The notes: generated by a model from the sequence alone, not told the origin. Numbered from the stretch's first letter, positions 34,900 through 45,514 are shown. The stretch: DNA of 64,000 nucleotides from Pseudomonas chlororaphis subsp. aurantiaca (GCF_013466605.1 NZ_CP059162.1:992001-1056000), one strand, 5' to 3'. A program made the numbers and translations.

Positions 34900-37800
34900 A
34901 TGGAGCGTCTGATGCGCTTTCTCGCTGCTCTGACCCGCTGGGGGCTGGGGCTTTGTGCGTTACTGCTGGTGCTGACGGCCTTGTACGTCAGCCTGGGTCG
35001 GGAACTGACCCCGCTGGTGGCTGAATATCGGGCCGAGGTCCAGGCCAAGGCTCAGGAAACCTTGGGCATGCCGGTGCAGATCGGCCGGCTGGAGGGCAGC
35101 TGGAGCGGGTTCTCGCCGATCCTGTTGGCCCGCGACGTGATAGTCGGCGAGGGTGCCAACGCCTTGCGCCTGGATCAGGTGCGGGTGGCGCCCGATCTGC
35201 CCGGCAGCGCCCTGGCGCGCCAGCTGCGGATCAAGCATCTTGAGTTCAGTGGCCTCAACCTGAGCCTGAAGGAAGGTCCGGATGGGCGCTGGGCGCTCGA
35301 AGGCCTGCCGGTGCAGGATAACCAGCCAATCGATCCCGAGCAGTTGCTCAACCGCATGCAGATGGTCAGTGAACTGTCGGTGCTCGACAGCCAGGTGACC
35401 CTGCAACCGCTCGACCATCCTGCGATCGCCTTGACCTATGTAGGCCTCAATCTGCGTGCCGGCCCCAGCCGTCAACGCCTGGATGCGCGCCTGACCCTGC
35501 CGGACGGCCAGCCTCTGGCGGTCAGCTTGCGCACGCGAATCCGCGCCAGTGCCTGGCGCGAAGGGCAGGCCGACGCTTATCTGAGCCTGCCACAAAGCGA
35601 CTGGGCGAAATGGCTGCCGCCGCGCGTGACCCAGCAGTGGAAGTTCTCCGAGCTCAAGGCCGGTGGCGAGTTCTGGTTCAGCTGGGGCGATGGTTCACTG
35701 CAGAGCCTGGTCGCGCACCTGAATGCGCCGCAGGTCAGCGGGGCCTATGACGAGCGCAAACCGATCACCGTGAAGAACCTGGCGCTCAATGCCTATTTCC
35801 AGCGTAACGACCAAGGGATCAGCGTCGCCTTCGACTCGCTGGCCATGAACATCGGCGAGACGCGCTGGGAGTCCCGCCTGCAGCTGCAACAGACCGGTAC
35901 CGTCAACAGTGCCGAAGAGCTCTGGCACTTGCAGGCCGACCGCCTCGACCTGACGCCGCTCACGCCGGTCCTGGATGCCTGGGCGCCGTTGCCGGAAAAA
36001 GTCGCGACCATCATCGACAACCTCAAGGTCACGGGCGCGCTGCGCAACATCCTGTTCGATTTCCGCCCGCAGGTCAGCGGCGATCAGCGCCTGAGTTTTG
36101 CCGCCAATCTGGAACAGGTGGGGTTCAACGCCTATCACGGCGCGCCGGCGGCCCGTAACGTCAGCGGCAGCATCAGCGGCGACCTGGGGCAGGGCGAGTT
36201 GCGCATGGACAGCAAGGACTTTGTCTTGCACCTGGACCCGATCTTCGCCAAGCCCTGGCAGTACCTCCAGGCCAACGCCCGGCTGGCCTGGAAGCTCGAC
36301 CAGCAGGGCTTCACCCTGATCGCGCCGTACCTCAAGGTCCTGGGCGAGGAGGGCAAGATCGCCGGCGACTTCCTGATCCGCCTGCATTTCGACCACACCC
36401 AGGAAGACTATATGGACCTGCGGGTCGGCCTGGTCGATGGCGACGGTCGTTATACCGCCAAGTATCTGCCCGAAGTGCTCAGCCCGGCCCTGGACGAATG
36501 GCTGCGCACGGCGATCCTCAAGGGTGCGGTGGATGAAGGTTTCTTCCAGTATCAGGGGTCGCTGAACCATGGCGCGGCCGACACCGCGCGCAGCATCAGC
36601 CTGTTCTTCAAGGTGCACGATGCCGAGCTGGCCTTCCAGCCGGGCTGGCCGCATATCGGCAAGGTCAGCGGCGATGTGTTCATCGAGGACAGCGGTGTGC
36701 GCATCCTGGCCAGCAAGGGCCAACTGCTCGACACCCAGGTGAGCGACGTCTACGTCAATATTCCCCATGCGCCCGCGGGGCAAAGCCCCCATATGTTTAT
36801 CGACGGCGAGTTCGCCGGCGGCCTGGGCGATGGCTTGAAGATTCTTCAGGAAGCGCCGATCGGCACGGGCCCGACCTTTGCCGGCTGGCAGGGCGAGGGC
36901 GACCTGCAGGGCAAGCTGAAACTGGATATCCCGCTGGTCAAGGGCGAAGAGCCGAAGGTGTTGGTGGACTTCAAGACCAACAAGGCACGGCTCAAGTTGA
37001 GCGAGCCGGAGCTGGAGTTGAGCCAGCTCAAGGGCGATTTCCGCTTCGACAGCAGCAAGGGCTTGAGCGGCCAGGGCATCAGCGCCCAGGCCTTCGAGCG
37101 CCCGGTGACCGCGCAGATCTTTGCCGACGGCCGTCCCGGCAAGCTCGATACCCGGGTCGTCGCCAAGGGCCAGGTGTCGGTCAATAAACTCACGCAATGG
37201 CTGAAATACAACCAGCCGCTGCCGGTTTCCGGTGACATCCCCTACCAGTTGCAGCTCGACCTCGATGGCGCGGACAGCCAACTGATAGTCAGCTCCAGCC
37301 TCAAGGGGGTTGCCGTTGACTTGCCCGCGCCTTTCGGCATGGCGGCCAGCCAGGGGCGCAACAGCGTTTTCCGCATGACCTTGCAGGGCGCCGAGCGGCG
37401 TTACTGGTTCGATTACGGCGATCTGGCCAACTTTACCTTCGCCGCGCCGAGCGGCAATTTTGCCGATGGCCGTGGCGAGTTGTTCCTCGGCGAAGGCGAT
37501 GCCGTATTGCCGGGGGGCAAGGGCCTGCGGGTGCGCGGTGTGCTGTCGGAACTGGATGTGGAGCCGTGGAAGGCGCTGCTCGATCGGTATGCCGGGCAGG
37601 ACGCGGGCGGTGGCGCCAAGCAGCTGCTCAGTGGCGCCGACTTCAGGGTCGGCAAGCTCAGCGGTTTTGGCACGACCCTGGATCAGGCTCGTGTGCAGTT
37701 GACGCGCAAGCCGTCCTCCTGGGCCCTGCAGCTCGACAGCCAGCAGGCCAAGGGCAACGTGGCGATTCCCGATGCCAAGGCCGCACCGATGGCGGTCAAT

Positions 37801-38703
37801 CTGCGGTACGTGCGCCTGCCGGCCGCCGATCCGACGGTGCAGGCCGACGAGAACGCACCGGACCCGCTGGCCTCGGTCGACCCGAAGAAAGTCCCGGCGC
37901 TGGATCTCTCGATCAATCAGCTGTACCAGGGCAACGACCTGATCGGCGCCTGGTCGCTGAAAGTGCGTCCGACCGCCAAGGGCATGGCCTTCAACAGCCT
38001 CGACCTGGGCCTCAAGGGCATGGTCCTGCAGGGCTCCGGTGGCTGGGAAGGCGAACCCGGCGCGGCCACCAGCTGGTACAAGGGCCGCCTGGGCGGCAAG
38101 AACCTGGCGGACGTGCTCAAGGGCTGGGGCTTTGCGCCGACCGTGACCAGCGAAGAGTTCCATATGGATGTGGACGGGCGCTGGCCCGGGTCGCCGGCCT
38201 GGGTCGGGCTCAAGCGCTTCTCGGGCAGCCTGGATGCGACCCTGCGCAAAGGTCAGTTCGTGGAAGTCGAAGGCGGGGCGCAGGCCCTGCGGGTCTTCGG
38301 CCTGCTGAACTTCAACTCCATCGGCCGGCGCCTGCGCCTGGACTTCTCCGACCTGTTCGGCAAGGGCCTGAGCTACGACCGGGTCAAGGGTTTGCTGGTG
38401 GCCAGCAATGGCGTCTATGTGACCCGCGAGCCCATCACCCTGACCGGGCCGTCGAGCAACCTGGAACTCAATGGCACCCTGGACCTGGTGGCCGACCAGG
38501 TGGATTCGAAGCTGCTGGTGACGCTGCCGGTGACCAATAACCTGCCGATCGCCGCGCTGATTGTCGGTGCGCCGGCGGTCGGCGGGGCGCTGTTCCTGAT
38601 CGACAAGCTGATCGGTGACCGGGTGTCGCGCTTCGCCAGCGTCCAGTACAGCGTCAAGGGGCCCTGGAAGGACCCGAAAATCACCTTTGACAAGCCTTTT
38701 TGA
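34900..38703 (+). CDS. yhdP: YhdP-family AsmA-like inter-membrane protein
   Basis: About 1267 residues. One N-terminal membrane helix (WGLGLCALLLVLTALYVSL) anchors a very long periplasmic, beta-rich repeat body of DUF3971/AsmA-like character, e.g. EYRAEVQAKAQETLGMPV and IGRLEGSWSGFSPILLARDV. It ends in the AsmA2 domain around GGAQALRVFGLLNFNSIGRR and a hydrophobic patch LPIAALIVGAPAVGGALFLI. YhdP, with TamB and YdbH, forms the bridge for phospholipid movement from inner to outer membrane. Start ATG 34900 (or 34912) is preferred over the upstream TTG at 34861, which lacks a ribosome site. Confidence 0.93.
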   Translation: MERLMRFLAALTRWGLGLCALLLVLTALYVSLGRELTPLVAEYRAEVQAKAQETLGMPVQIGRLEGSWSGFSPILLARDVIVGEGANALRLDQVRVAPDLPGSALARQLRIKHLEFSGLNLSLKEGPDGRWALEGLPVQDNQPIDPEQLLNRMQMVSELSVLDSQVTLQPLDHPAIALTYVGLNLRAGPSRQRLDARLTLPDGQPLAVSLRTRIRASAWREGQADAYLSLPQSDWAKWLPPRVTQQWKFSELKAGGEFWFSWGDGSLQSLVAHLNAPQVSGAYDERKPITVKNLALNAYFQRNDQGISVAFDSLAMNIGETRWESRLQLQQTGTVNSAEELWHLQADRLDLTPLTPVLDAWAPLPEKVATIIDNLKVTGALRNILFDFRPQVSGDQRLSFAANLEQVGFNAYHGAPAARNVSGSISGDLGQGELRMDSKDFVLHLDPIFAKPWQYLQANARLAWKLDQQGFTLIAPYLKVLGEEGKIAGDFLIRLHFDHTQEDYMDLRVGLVDGDGRYTAKYLPEVLSPALDEWLRTAILKGAVDEGFFQYQGSLNHGAADTARSISLFFKVHDAELAFQPGWPHIGKVSGDVFIEDSGVRILASKGQLLDTQVSDVYVNIPHAPAGQSPHMFIDGEFAGGLGDGLKILQEAPIGTGPTFAGWQGEGDLQGKLKLDIPLVKGEEPKVLVDFKTNKARLKLSEPELELSQLKGDFRFDSSKGLSGQGISAQAFERPVTAQIFADGRPGKLDTRVVAKGQVSVNKLTQWLKYNQPLPVSGDIPYQLQLDLDGADSQLIVSSSLKGVAVDLPAPFGMAASQGRNSVFRMTLQGAERRYWFDYGDLANFTFAAPSGNFADGRGELFLGEGDAVLPGGKGLRVRGVLSELDVEPWKALLDRYAGQDAGGGAKQLLSGADFRVGKLSGFGTTLDQARVQLTRKPSSWALQLDSQQAKGNVAIPDAKAAPMAVNLRYVRLPAADPTVQADENAPDPLASVDPKKVPALDLSINQLYQGNDLIGAWSLKVRPTAKGMAFNSLDLGLKGMVLQGSGGWEGEPGAATSWYKGRLGGKNLADVLKGWGFAPTVTSEEFHMDVDGRWPGSPAWVGLKRFSGSLDATLRKGQFVEVEGGAQALRVFGLLNFNSIGRRLRLDFSDLFGKGLSYDRVKGLLVASNGVYVTREPITLTGPSSNLELNGTLDLVADQVDSKLLVTLPVTNNLPIAALIVGAPAVGGALFLIDKLIGDRVSRFASVQYSVKGPWKDPKITFDKPF

Positions 38704-38761
38704 AAAACCGCGGCCCGGGCCTATGGAGTAGCATGGCCACATATCCAACCTGGAGTACGCC

Positions 38762-39601
38762 ATGTCTCTTGCGGTGATTCAAATGGTCAGCCAGAGCGAC
38801 GTGCTGGCCAATTTGCAGCAGGCGCGCAGCCTGCTGGAACAGGCTGCTGCCGGCGGTGCGCGGCTGGCCGTGCTGCCGGAGAACTTCGCCGCCATGGGGC
38901 GCCGCGACGCGGCGGCCATCGGTCGTGCCGAGGCCCGGGGCGACGGTCCGATCCTGCCCTGGTTGAAACAGACCGCCCGAGACCTCAAGTTATGGATAGT
39001 GGCCGGCACCTTGCCGCTGCCTCCGGTGGACCAGCCGGAGGCCAAGGCCCGTGCCTGCTCGCTGCTGATCGACGAATATGGCGAGCAAGTGGCGCGTTAC
39101 GACAAGCTGCATCTGTTCGACGTGGACGTGGCCGACAATCGCGGCCGTTACCGGGAGTCGGATGACTATGCTCATGGAGAGCAGGTGGTGGTGGCGGATA
39201 CGCCGGTGGGCCGGATTGGCCTGACCGTGTGCTACGACCTGCGTTTCCCTGAGTTGTACAGCGAATTGCGAACTGCCGGGGCGGAACTGATCAGTGCTCC
39301 TTCGGCGTTCACTGCCGTGACCGGCGCGGCACATTGGGATGTATTGGTCCGTGCCCGGGCCATTGAAACCCAGTGTTACCTGCTGGCGGCGGCGCAGGGC
39401 GGCATTCATCCGGGACCCCGGGAGACCTTTGGCCATGCGGCCATCGTCGACCCCTGGGGCCGGGTGCTGGCGCAACAGGATCAAGGCGAGGCCGTACTGC
39501 TGGCCGAGCGCGACAGCAGCGAACAGGCGTCCATCCGGGCGCGCATGCCGGTGGCCAGTCACCGGCGCTTTTTCTCGCAAGGCGCGCAGCGACTTGCTTA
39601 A
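38762..39601 (+). CDS. Nitrilase-superfamily amidase (deaminated glutathione amidase-like)
   Basis: 279-residue carbon-nitrogen hydrolase. The Glu-Lys-Cys triad is visible: Glu40 (AVLPENFA), Lys115 (RYDKLHLFD), Cys157 (LTVCYDLRFPELY). The sequence resembles Nit1/YbeM enzymes that repair deaminated glutathione; ALDH-like repair partners are not nearby. Located between yhdP and tldD as is usual in pseudomonads. The superfamily is certain, the substrate inferred. Confidence 0.88.
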   Translation: MSLAVIQMVSQSDVLANLQQARSLLEQAAAGGARLAVLPENFAAMGRRDAAAIGRAEARGDGPILPWLKQTARDLKLWIVAGTLPLPPVDQPEAKARACSLLIDEYGEQVARYDKLHLFDVDVADNRGRYRESDDYAHGEQVVVADTPVGRIGLTVCYDLRFPELYSELRTAGAELISAPSAFTAVTGAAHWDVLVRARAIETQCYLLAAAQGGIHPGPRETFGHAAIVDPWGRVLAQQDQGEAVLLAERDSSEQASIRARMPVASHRRFFSQGAQRLA

Positions 39602-39628
39602 GAACGACGAATTTAAGGCGTAAAGCAT

Positions 39629-41071
39629 ATGAGCGGGTTGTTATCTTCAGTCAGTGAACACCTTCTGGCGCCCGGCGGCGTGACCCTGGAAAGCCTGCAG
39701 GGCGTGCTCGGCGATCTGGCCGGCCCGGGCATCGATGCCGCCGACCTGTATTTCCAGGGGCAGATTTCCGAGTCCTGGTCGCTGGAAGACGGCATCGTCA
39801 AGGAAGGCAGCTTCAATCTGGACCAGGGCGTTGGCGTGAGGGCGCAGTCGGGTGAGAAAACCGGTTTTGCCTACAGCAATGCCATCACCCTCGAAGCGCT
39901 TGGCCTGGCTGCCCGGGCCGCGCGCTCGATTTCCCGTGCCGGGCAGAACGGCACCGTGCAGGCCTTTACCACCCAGGACGTGGCCCAGCTGTATGCGCCG
40001 GACAACCCCCTGGAAGTCATCAGCCGTGCGGAAAAGGTCGAGCTGCTCAAGCGTGTCGACGCCGCGACCCGTGCTCTGGACCCACGCATCCAGCAGGTCA
40101 GCGTCAGCATGGCCGGGGTCTGGGAACGCATTCTCGTGGCCTCCACCGATGGTGGCCTGGCGGCGGATGTGCGGCCTTTGGTGCGCTTCAACGTCAGCGT
40201 GATCGTCGAGCAGAACGGCCGCCGCGAGCGTGGCGGTCATGGCGGTGGCGGGCGTACCGATTACCGTTATTTCCTCAGTGAGGACCGCGCCATGGGTTAC
40301 GCCCGTGAGGCGTTGCGTCAGGCCCTGGTCAACCTGGAAGCGATTCCCGCGCCTGCCGGCACCCTACCGGTGGTACTGGGTTCCGGCTGGTCCGGCGTGC
40401 TGTTGCACGAAGCGGTGGGTCACGGCCTGGAAGGCGATTTCAACCGCAAGGGCAGCTCGGCCTACAGCGGCCGCATGGGCGAGATGGTGGCCTCGAAACT
40501 CTGCACCATCGTCGACGATGGCACCCTGGCCGGGCGGCGTGGTTCGTTGAGCATCGACGACGAAGGCACCCCGACCGAATGCACCACCCTGATCGAGAAC
40601 GGCGTGCTCAAGGGCTACATGCAGGACAAGCTCAACGCCCGCCTGATGGGCGTGGCCCGCACCGGCAACGGCCGTCGCGAATCCTATGCACACCTGCCGA
40701 TGCCGCGCATGACCAACACCTACATGCTGGGCGGCGAAAGCGATCCGGCGGAAATCATCGCCTCGGTGAAAAAAGGCATCTATTGCGCCAACCTGGGCGG
40801 CGGTCAGGTGGACATCACCAGTGGCAAGTTCGTGTTCTCCACCAGTGAGGCGTATCTGATCGAAGACGGCAAGATCACTGCCCCGGTCAAGGGCGCGACC
40901 CTGATCGGCAACGGGCCGGAGGCCATGAGCCGGGTGTCGATGGTCGGTAACGACCTGGCGCTGGACAGTGGCGTGGGGACGTGTGGCAAGGATGGGCAGT
41001 CGGTGCCGGTGGGTGTCGGCCAGCCAACCTTGAAGATCGATGCGATCACCGTGGGTGGCACGGGCGCTTGA
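39629..41071 (+). CDS. tldD: Metallopeptidase subunit TldD
   Basis: 480 residues. TldD and TldE (PmbA) form a heterodimeric zinc protease that processes peptides such as microcin precursors and degrades unfolded small peptides. TldD carries the active site: the HExxxH motif His260-Glu261...His265 in [13 protein letters not shown], and the third ligand region near [17 protein letters not shown] at the C-terminus. Its partner pmbA lies about 680 bases further on, separated by the oppositely oriented darP gene. Confidence 0.96.
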   Translation: MSGLLSSVSEHLLAPGGVTLESLQGVLGDLAGPGIDAADLYFQGQISESWSLEDGIVKEGSFNLDQGVGVRAQSGEKTGFAYSNAITLEALGLAARAARSISRAGQNGTVQAFTTQDVAQLYAPDNPLEVISRAEKVELLKRVDAATRALDPRIQQVSVSMAGVWERILVASTDGGLAADVRPLVRFNVSVIVEQNGRRERGGHGGGGRTDYRYFLSEDRAMGYAREALRQALVNLEAIPAPAGTLPVVLGSGWSGVLLHEAVGHGLEGDFNRKGSSAYSGRMGEMVASKLCTIVDDGTLAGRRGSLSIDDEGTPTECTTLIENGVLKGYMQDKLNARLMGVARTGNGRRESYAHLPMPRMTNTYMLGGESDPAEIIASVKKGIYCANLGGGQVDITSGKFVFSTSEAYLIEDGKITAPVKGATLIGNGPEAMSRVSMVGNDLALDSGVGTCGKDGQSVPVGVGQPTLKIDAITVGGTGA

Positions 41072-41119
41072 GGCGTGAGGCGGCGGGTGAGTTGCAGGGC
41101 AACCCACCCGGATCGAGGC

Positions 41120-41641
41120 TCAGCGCAGGCCGCGTTGAGTCTCGTCCAGCTCGCGGATGTATTTGAAGATTTTACGGCTGGAGGCAGGCGGCTTGTTATG
41201 GGCCACCTCGTGCTGGGCCTGACGGATCAGGGAGCGCAGTTGCTGACGATCCGCTTGCGGATAGTCGGTGACGAACTTCTCCAGGACCGCGTCATCGCCG
41301 GCGATCAAGCGATCGCGCCAGCGCTCCAGGCCATGGAAACGTTCGTTGTACTGGCGAGTCGAGGCGTCGAGCTGGTCCAGCAGCACCAGGATCGCGCTGG
41401 TGTCCTGATCGCGCATCAGCTTGCCGATGAATTGCAGGTGGCGTTTACGCGCGATATGGGCGACATGCTTGGGCGCATCCGCCAGGGCCCGGCGCAGGGC
41501 GTCGGTCAACGGCAGTTTGTTCAGCAAGTCGGGCTTGAGTGTTGTAAGGCGCTCGCCGAGGTCAACCAGAGCATGCAGCTCGCGTTTGACCTGGGATTTG
41601 CTTTTCTCCCCATCGAGGGAGTCGTCGTAAGAATCAACCAT
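41120..41641 (-). CDS. darP: Ribosome-associated protein DarP (YjgA, DUF615)
   Basis: 173-residue basic helical protein starting at ATG 41641 (MVDSYDDS). DUF615/YjgA signature: [46 protein letters not shown], and the C-terminal [11 protein letters not shown]. In E. coli it associates with late 50S precursors and helps their maturation. It is the only reverse-strand gene between tldD and pmbA, a conserved arrangement. Confidence 0.93.
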   Translation of the reverse strand: MVDSYDDSLDGEKSKSQVKRELHALVDLGERLTTLKPDLLNKLPLTDALRRALADAPKHVAHIARKRHLQFIGKLMRDQDTSAILVLLDQLDASTRQYNERFHGLERWRDRLIAGDDAVLEKFVTDYPQADRQQLRSLIRQAQHEVAHNKPPASSRKIFKYIRELDETQRGLR

Positions 41642-41749
41642 GGTGGCAGTCCGCAAAGAAACGCCGCCATGATAACCAGTCGGGGGCCGCTTGTCCGGCC
41701 CGGTCGCTCGAAGGCCTTAACCGAAAGCAGAATTTGAGTGGAGAAAACC

Positions 41750-43096
41750 ATGAGTGCAGCACAAAGCGTCGGCCCGCAGGCTTTGCCGGCACTGCAGGAA
41801 CAAGTCGAGCAGATCATCGCCGAGGCCAAGCGCCAGGGCGCCAGTGCCTGCGAAGTGGCGGTTTCTCTGGAGCAGGGCCTGTCGACTTCGGTTCGCCAGC
41901 GGGAAGTGGAAACCGTCGAATTCAATCGCGACCAGGGTTTTGGCATCACGCTCTACGTCGGTCAGCGCAAGGGCTCGGCCAGCACTTCGGCCAGTGGTCC
42001 CGAGGCGATTCGCGAGACCGTTGCCGCGGCCCTGGCCATCGCCAAGCACACCTCGGAAGACGAAAGCTCGGGGCTGGCCGATGCCGCCCTGATGGCCCGG
42101 GATGTGCCGGACTTCGACCTGTTCCATGCCTGGGACATTACCCCGGAACAAGCCATCGAACGGGCGCTGACTTGTGAGGCCGCGGCCTTTGCCGCCGACA
42201 GCCGGATCAAGAACGCCGACGGCACCACCCTGAGCACCCACCAGGGCTGCCGTGTGTACGGCAACAGCCACGGTTTTATCGGCGGTTATGCTTCGACTCG
42301 GCACAGCTTGAGCTGCGTGATGATCGCCGAGGCCGACGGCCAGATGCAGCGTGACTACTGGTACGACGTCAATCGCCAGGGCCATCTGCTGACGGACCCG
42401 GTGACCATCGGCCAGCGCGCCGCGCAACGGGCCGCGAGCCGCCTGGGCGCGCGTCCGGTACCGACCTGCGAAGTGCCGGTGCTGTTTTCCGCGGAGCTGG
42501 CCGGTGGGCTGTTCGGCAGCTTCCTCGGGGCGATTTCCGGCGGCAACCTGTACCGCAAGTCGTCCTTCCTCGAAGGCGCCTTGGGGCAGCGGCTGTTCCC
42601 CGAGTGGCTGACCATCGATGAGCGTCCGCACTTGATGCGCGCCCTGGGCAGTTCGGCCTTCGATGGCGATGGCCTGGCCACCTACGCCAAGCCTTTCGTC
42701 GAGAACGGCGAGCTGGTGTCCTATGTGCTGGGGACTTATTCCGGACGCAAGCTCGGCCTGCCCAGCACCGCCAACGCCGGTGGCGTGCACAACCTGTTCG
42801 TGACCCATGGCGAGGAAGACCAGGCGGCCTTGCTGCGCCGCATGGGCCGGGGCCTGCTGGTCACCGAACTGATGGGCCACGGACTGAACATGGTCACCGG
42901 CGATTACTCCCGGGGCGCGGCCGGTTTCTGGGTCGAAAATGGCGAAATCCAGTTCGCTGTCCAGGAGGTGACCATTGCCGGCAACATGCGTGACATGTTC
43001 AAGCAGATCATTGCTGTTGGTAACGATCTGGAGCTACGCAGCAACATCCGCACCGGTTCGGTATTGATCGAACGCATGACGGTCGCCGGCAGCTAA
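41750..43096 (+). CDS. pmbA: Metallopeptidase subunit PmbA/TldE
   Basis: 448 residues from ATG 41750, preceded by GTGGAGAAAACC; a GTG at 41738 would add only four codons. It is the non-catalytic partner of TldD: same fold, but no HExxxH motif. Conserved stretches include REVETVEFNRDQGFGITLYVG, LFSAELAGGLFGSFLGAISGG, LSTHQGCRVYGNSHGF and GNDLELRSNIRTGSVLIERM at the end. It is followed by a clear terminator. Confidence 0.95.
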   Translation: MSAAQSVGPQALPALQEQVEQIIAEAKRQGASACEVAVSLEQGLSTSVRQREVETVEFNRDQGFGITLYVGQRKGSASTSASGPEAIRETVAAALAIAKHTSEDESSGLADAALMARDVPDFDLFHAWDITPEQAIERALTCEAAAFAADSRIKNADGTTLSTHQGCRVYGNSHGFIGGYASTRHSLSCVMIAEADGQMQRDYWYDVNRQGHLLTDPVTIGQRAAQRAASRLGARPVPTCEVPVLFSAELAGGLFGSFLGAISGGNLYRKSSFLEGALGQRLFPEWLTIDERPHLMRALGSSAFDGDGLATYAKPFVENGELVSYVLGTYSGRKLGLPSTANAGGVHNLFVTHGEEDQAALLRRMGRGLLVTELMGHGLNMVTGDYSRGAAGFWVENGEIQFAVQEVTIAGNMRDMFKQIIAVGNDLELRSNIRTGSVLIERMTVAGS

Positions 43097-43114
43097 GTCG
43101 TAGCAGCGTCAACG

Positions 43115-43149
43115 AAAGCGCGTGTCCCGTCTGGGGCGCGCGCTTTTTT
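43115..43149 (+). terminator. Intrinsic terminator of pmbA
   Basis: Stem AAAGCGCG (43115-43122) / CGCGCTTT (43139-43146) running into TTTTTT, 18 bases after the pmbA stop. Confidence 0.85.
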
Positions 43150-43236
43150 ATTGCCTGGTTTTCGGCCACTGACAAACCGTAGCGACCTGGGCGGTGCAGT
43201 TTGGTCTTGAGCTTGTTTTGATTCTCAATATCATAT

Positions 43237-43255
43237 AATAATAAATCTCATTATC
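43237..43255 (+). promoter_or_regulatory. Fur box of the fagA-fumC-sodA operon
   Basis: The 19 bases match 14 of 19 positions of the Fur consensus GATAATGATAATCATTATC, with an intact CATTATC arm, in an AT-rich stretch 17 bases before the fagA ATG. A weaker Fur-like stretch precedes it at about 43220. The homologous operon in P. aeruginosa is Fur-repressed, which supports the call. Confidence 0.8.
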
Positions 43256-43271
43256 GAATGAGCCTCAGGTC

Positions 43272-43667
43272 ATGAGTTCTGCCTTGCACGAGCAGCCTTA
43301 CCTCGAAAGCTGGCGCTGGATGAGCCGCCAGATCCGTTGTGCCCTCGATCCGGACGAGCCGCGCCTGATCGAGCATTACCTGGCCGAAGGGCGCTACCTG
43401 GCGTGTTGCACCGCCACCTCGCCCTGGCTGATCGCCGAAACCTCATTCCGCCTGTTGCTCGATACCGCTACCGATACCGCGCTGCCCTGGCATTGGCGCA
43501 GCCAGTGCCTGGACCAGGCCTGGCGCCCGTTGCGTGACTTGGAGCGCCTGTCTTTCTGCAAATGCCGGCTCAAGCGCTGGCAAAGCCATGCCTGGCAGCT
43601 GGCGACCTGCTCGTTGCTGCCATCCATTCCCCTTATCGAACTGGTGCAAGGATTTCCCGATGAGTAA
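43272..43667 (+). CDS. fagA: FagA, Fur-regulated fumC-associated protein
   Basis: 131-residue protein of the FagA type, known in pseudomonads only as the first gene of the Fur-controlled fagA-fumC-sodA operon. It is Trp- and Cys-rich (SWRWMSRQIRCALD, YLACCTATSPW, FCKCRLKRWQSHAW), predicted mainly helical, without a signal peptide. Its biochemical role is unknown. The Cys-x-Cys and Cys-Cys pairs would suit metal binding but this is a guess. It overlaps fumC by 8 bases. Confidence 0.85.
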   Translation: MSSALHEQPYLESWRWMSRQIRCALDPDEPRLIEHYLAEGRYLACCTATSPWLIAETSFRLLLDTATDTALPWHWRSQCLDQAWRPLRDLERLSFCKCRLKRWQSHAWQLATCSLLPSIPLIELVQGFPDE

Positions 43668-45036
43668 TACCCGTATCGAACGCGACAGCATGGGCGAACT
43701 GCATGTTCCGGAGCAGGCGCTGTATGGCGCGCAGACCCAGCGTGCGGTGGATAACTTTCCCATCAGCCACCAGCGCATGCCGGCGCAGTTCATCCGCGCG
43801 CTGATCCTGGCCAAGGCGGCCGCGGCCAAGGCCAACGTCGAGCTCAAGCAACTGAGCGAATCCCAGGGCAAGGCCATAGTCGATGCCGCCCAGGGGCTGC
43901 TGGAAGGCGACTTCATGCAGCACTTCCCGGTGGATATCTTCCAGACCGGGTCCGGCACCAGTTCCAACATGAACGCCAACGAAGTCATCGCCACCCTGGC
44001 CAGCCGCTTGCTCGGCGAGCCGGTCAACCCTAACGACCATGTGAACTGCGGGCAGAGCAGCAACGACATCATCCCGACCACCATCCACGTCAGCGCCGCG
44101 CTGGGTTTACATGAACAACTACTGCCGGCGCTGGTGCATCTGGTTCAGATCATCGAGCGTAAGGCGGTCGAGGTCCATCCGTTCATCAAGACCGGTCGCA
44201 CTCACCTGATGGACGCGATGCCAGTGCGCATGAGCCAGGTGCTGGAGGGTTGGGCGCAGCAGCTCAAGGCCAATATCGGTCATCTGCAGGATCTGCTGCC
44301 GAGCCTGCAATCCCTGGCGCAGGGCGGTACCGCGGTGGGCACCGGGATCAACGCTCACCCACAGTTCGCCACGGGCTTCAGCCGGCAACTGAGCAGCCTG
44401 ACCCAGGTGCAGTTCACGCCGGGCAGGAACCTGTTTGCCCTGATTGGTTCCCAGGACACCGCGGTGGCGGTTTCCGGCCAGCTCAAGGCCATCGCGGTCA
44501 CCTTGATGAAGATCGCCAACGACCTGCGCTGGATGAACTCCGGGCCGTTGGCCGGCCTCGGTGAGATTGAGCTGGAAGGGTTGCAACCGGGCTCTTCGAT
44601 CATGCCGGGCAAGGTCAACCCGGTGATTCCGGAGGCCACGGCGATGGTGGCGGCCCAGGTGATTGGCAACGACACCACGATCACGGTGGCGGGACAGTCG
44701 GGCAACTTCGAGCTGAACGTCATGCTACCGATCATCGCCCAGAACCTGTTGAGCAGCATCGAGCTGTTGGCCAACTCCAGCCGCCTGCTGGCGGACAAGG
44801 CGATTGCCAGCTTCAAGGTCAACGAACCCAAACTCAAGGAGGCGCTGTCGCGCAACCCGATCCTGGTCACGGCGCTCAACCCGATCATCGGTTACCAGAA
44901 GGCTGCTGAAATCGCCAAGACCGCCTACAAGCAGGGACGCCCGGTAATCGACGTCGCCCTTGAACACACTGATCTGTCACGCAGCCAGTTGGAGATCCTG
45001 CTCGATCCGGAAAAACTCACCGCGGGCGGCGTGTAA
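43660..45036 (+). CDS. fumC: Class II fumarate hydratase (FumC), iron-independent
   Basis: 458 residues. It interconverts fumarate and malate without an Fe-S cluster. Superfamily landmarks: RIERDSMGELHVP start, TGSGTSSNMNANEVIA, the catalytic SS-loop GSSIMPGKVNPVIPEA, and GRTHLMDAMPV with the active-site His. ATG 43660 lies inside the end of fagA and fits the family N-terminus exactly. Under iron starvation it takes over from Fe-S fumarases, consistent with the Fur box upstream. Confidence 0.96.
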   Translation: MSNTRIERDSMGELHVPEQALYGAQTQRAVDNFPISHQRMPAQFIRALILAKAAAAKANVELKQLSESQGKAIVDAAQGLLEGDFMQHFPVDIFQTGSGTSSNMNANEVIATLASRLLGEPVNPNDHVNCGQSSNDIIPTTIHVSAALGLHEQLLPALVHLVQIIERKAVEVHPFIKTGRTHLMDAMPVRMSQVLEGWAQQLKANIGHLQDLLPSLQSLAQGGTAVGTGINAHPQFATGFSRQLSSLTQVQFTPGRNLFALIGSQDTAVAVSGQLKAIAVTLMKIANDLRWMNSGPLAGLGEIELEGLQPGSSIMPGKVNPVIPEATAMVAAQVIGNDTTITVAGQSGNFELNVMLPIIAQNLLSSIELLANSSRLLADKAIASFKVNEPKLKEALSRNPILVTALNPIIGYQKAAEIAKTAYKQGRPVIDVALEHTDLSRSQLEILLDPEKLTAGGV

Positions 45037-45063
45037 ATCCCGACATTGCTTTGGAGGTTCACC

Positions 45064-45513
45064 ATGGAGCACTGGAAACGCACGATCGAAAGGGCAAACC
45101 GTTTCTTCATGCAGGGCGACCTGGTGGATGCCCGTGAGTATTACTTGCAGGCCCTGGCCCTGGCGCAGGTGCTGTTCGAGCGCTGGAGCGATGCCGATGA
45201 AGCAGTCGCGGCCTGTGTCATCTCCCATCACAACCTGGCGGACCTGCACCTGCGCCTGAACCAACCGGAGGAGAGCGCGGAATACCTCTGCGCCATCCAT
45301 CAGCGGCTGTTGCAGACCATGCAGGACAACCGCCTGGCGCCAGCGCTGCGGGAAGCCGCGTTGCGCCAGAGCAGCAAGACCTACGTCGAGTTGCTCAGCT
45401 TCATCAGTGAGCACGGTGAATACCCCCGTACGCATCGCCTGCTGGAAAGCAATGTCGCGCAATCGACTTCCGGCGGTGCGACCCCGAATGCCCCTTATTA
45501 CGGAGCACATTGA
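45064..45513 (+). CDS. TPR-like helical protein of the fumC-sodA operon
   Basis: 149-residue protein between fumC and sodA. Helices with TPR-like spacing are visible: [54 protein letters not shown]. No signal peptide. The C-terminal 20 residues (ending PNAPYYGAH) are low complexity. Orthologues sit at this place in other pseudomonads (called orfX in the P. aeruginosa operon); function unknown. Possibly a helper for the neighbouring enzymes, by position only. Confidence 0.8.
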   Translation: MEHWKRTIERANRFFMQGDLVDAREYYLQALALAQVLFERWSDADEAVAACVISHHNLADLHLRLNQPEESAEYLCAIHQRLLQTMQDNRLAPALREAALRQSSKTYVELLSFISEHGEYPRTHRLLESNVAQSTSGGATPNAPYYGAH

Positions 45514-45514
45514 T

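Noticed and set aside
35695..38763. 1022-codon open frame opposite yhdP
   Set aside because: Also a codon-bias shadow; yhdP on the + strand has clear domain content and a full-length match to its family.
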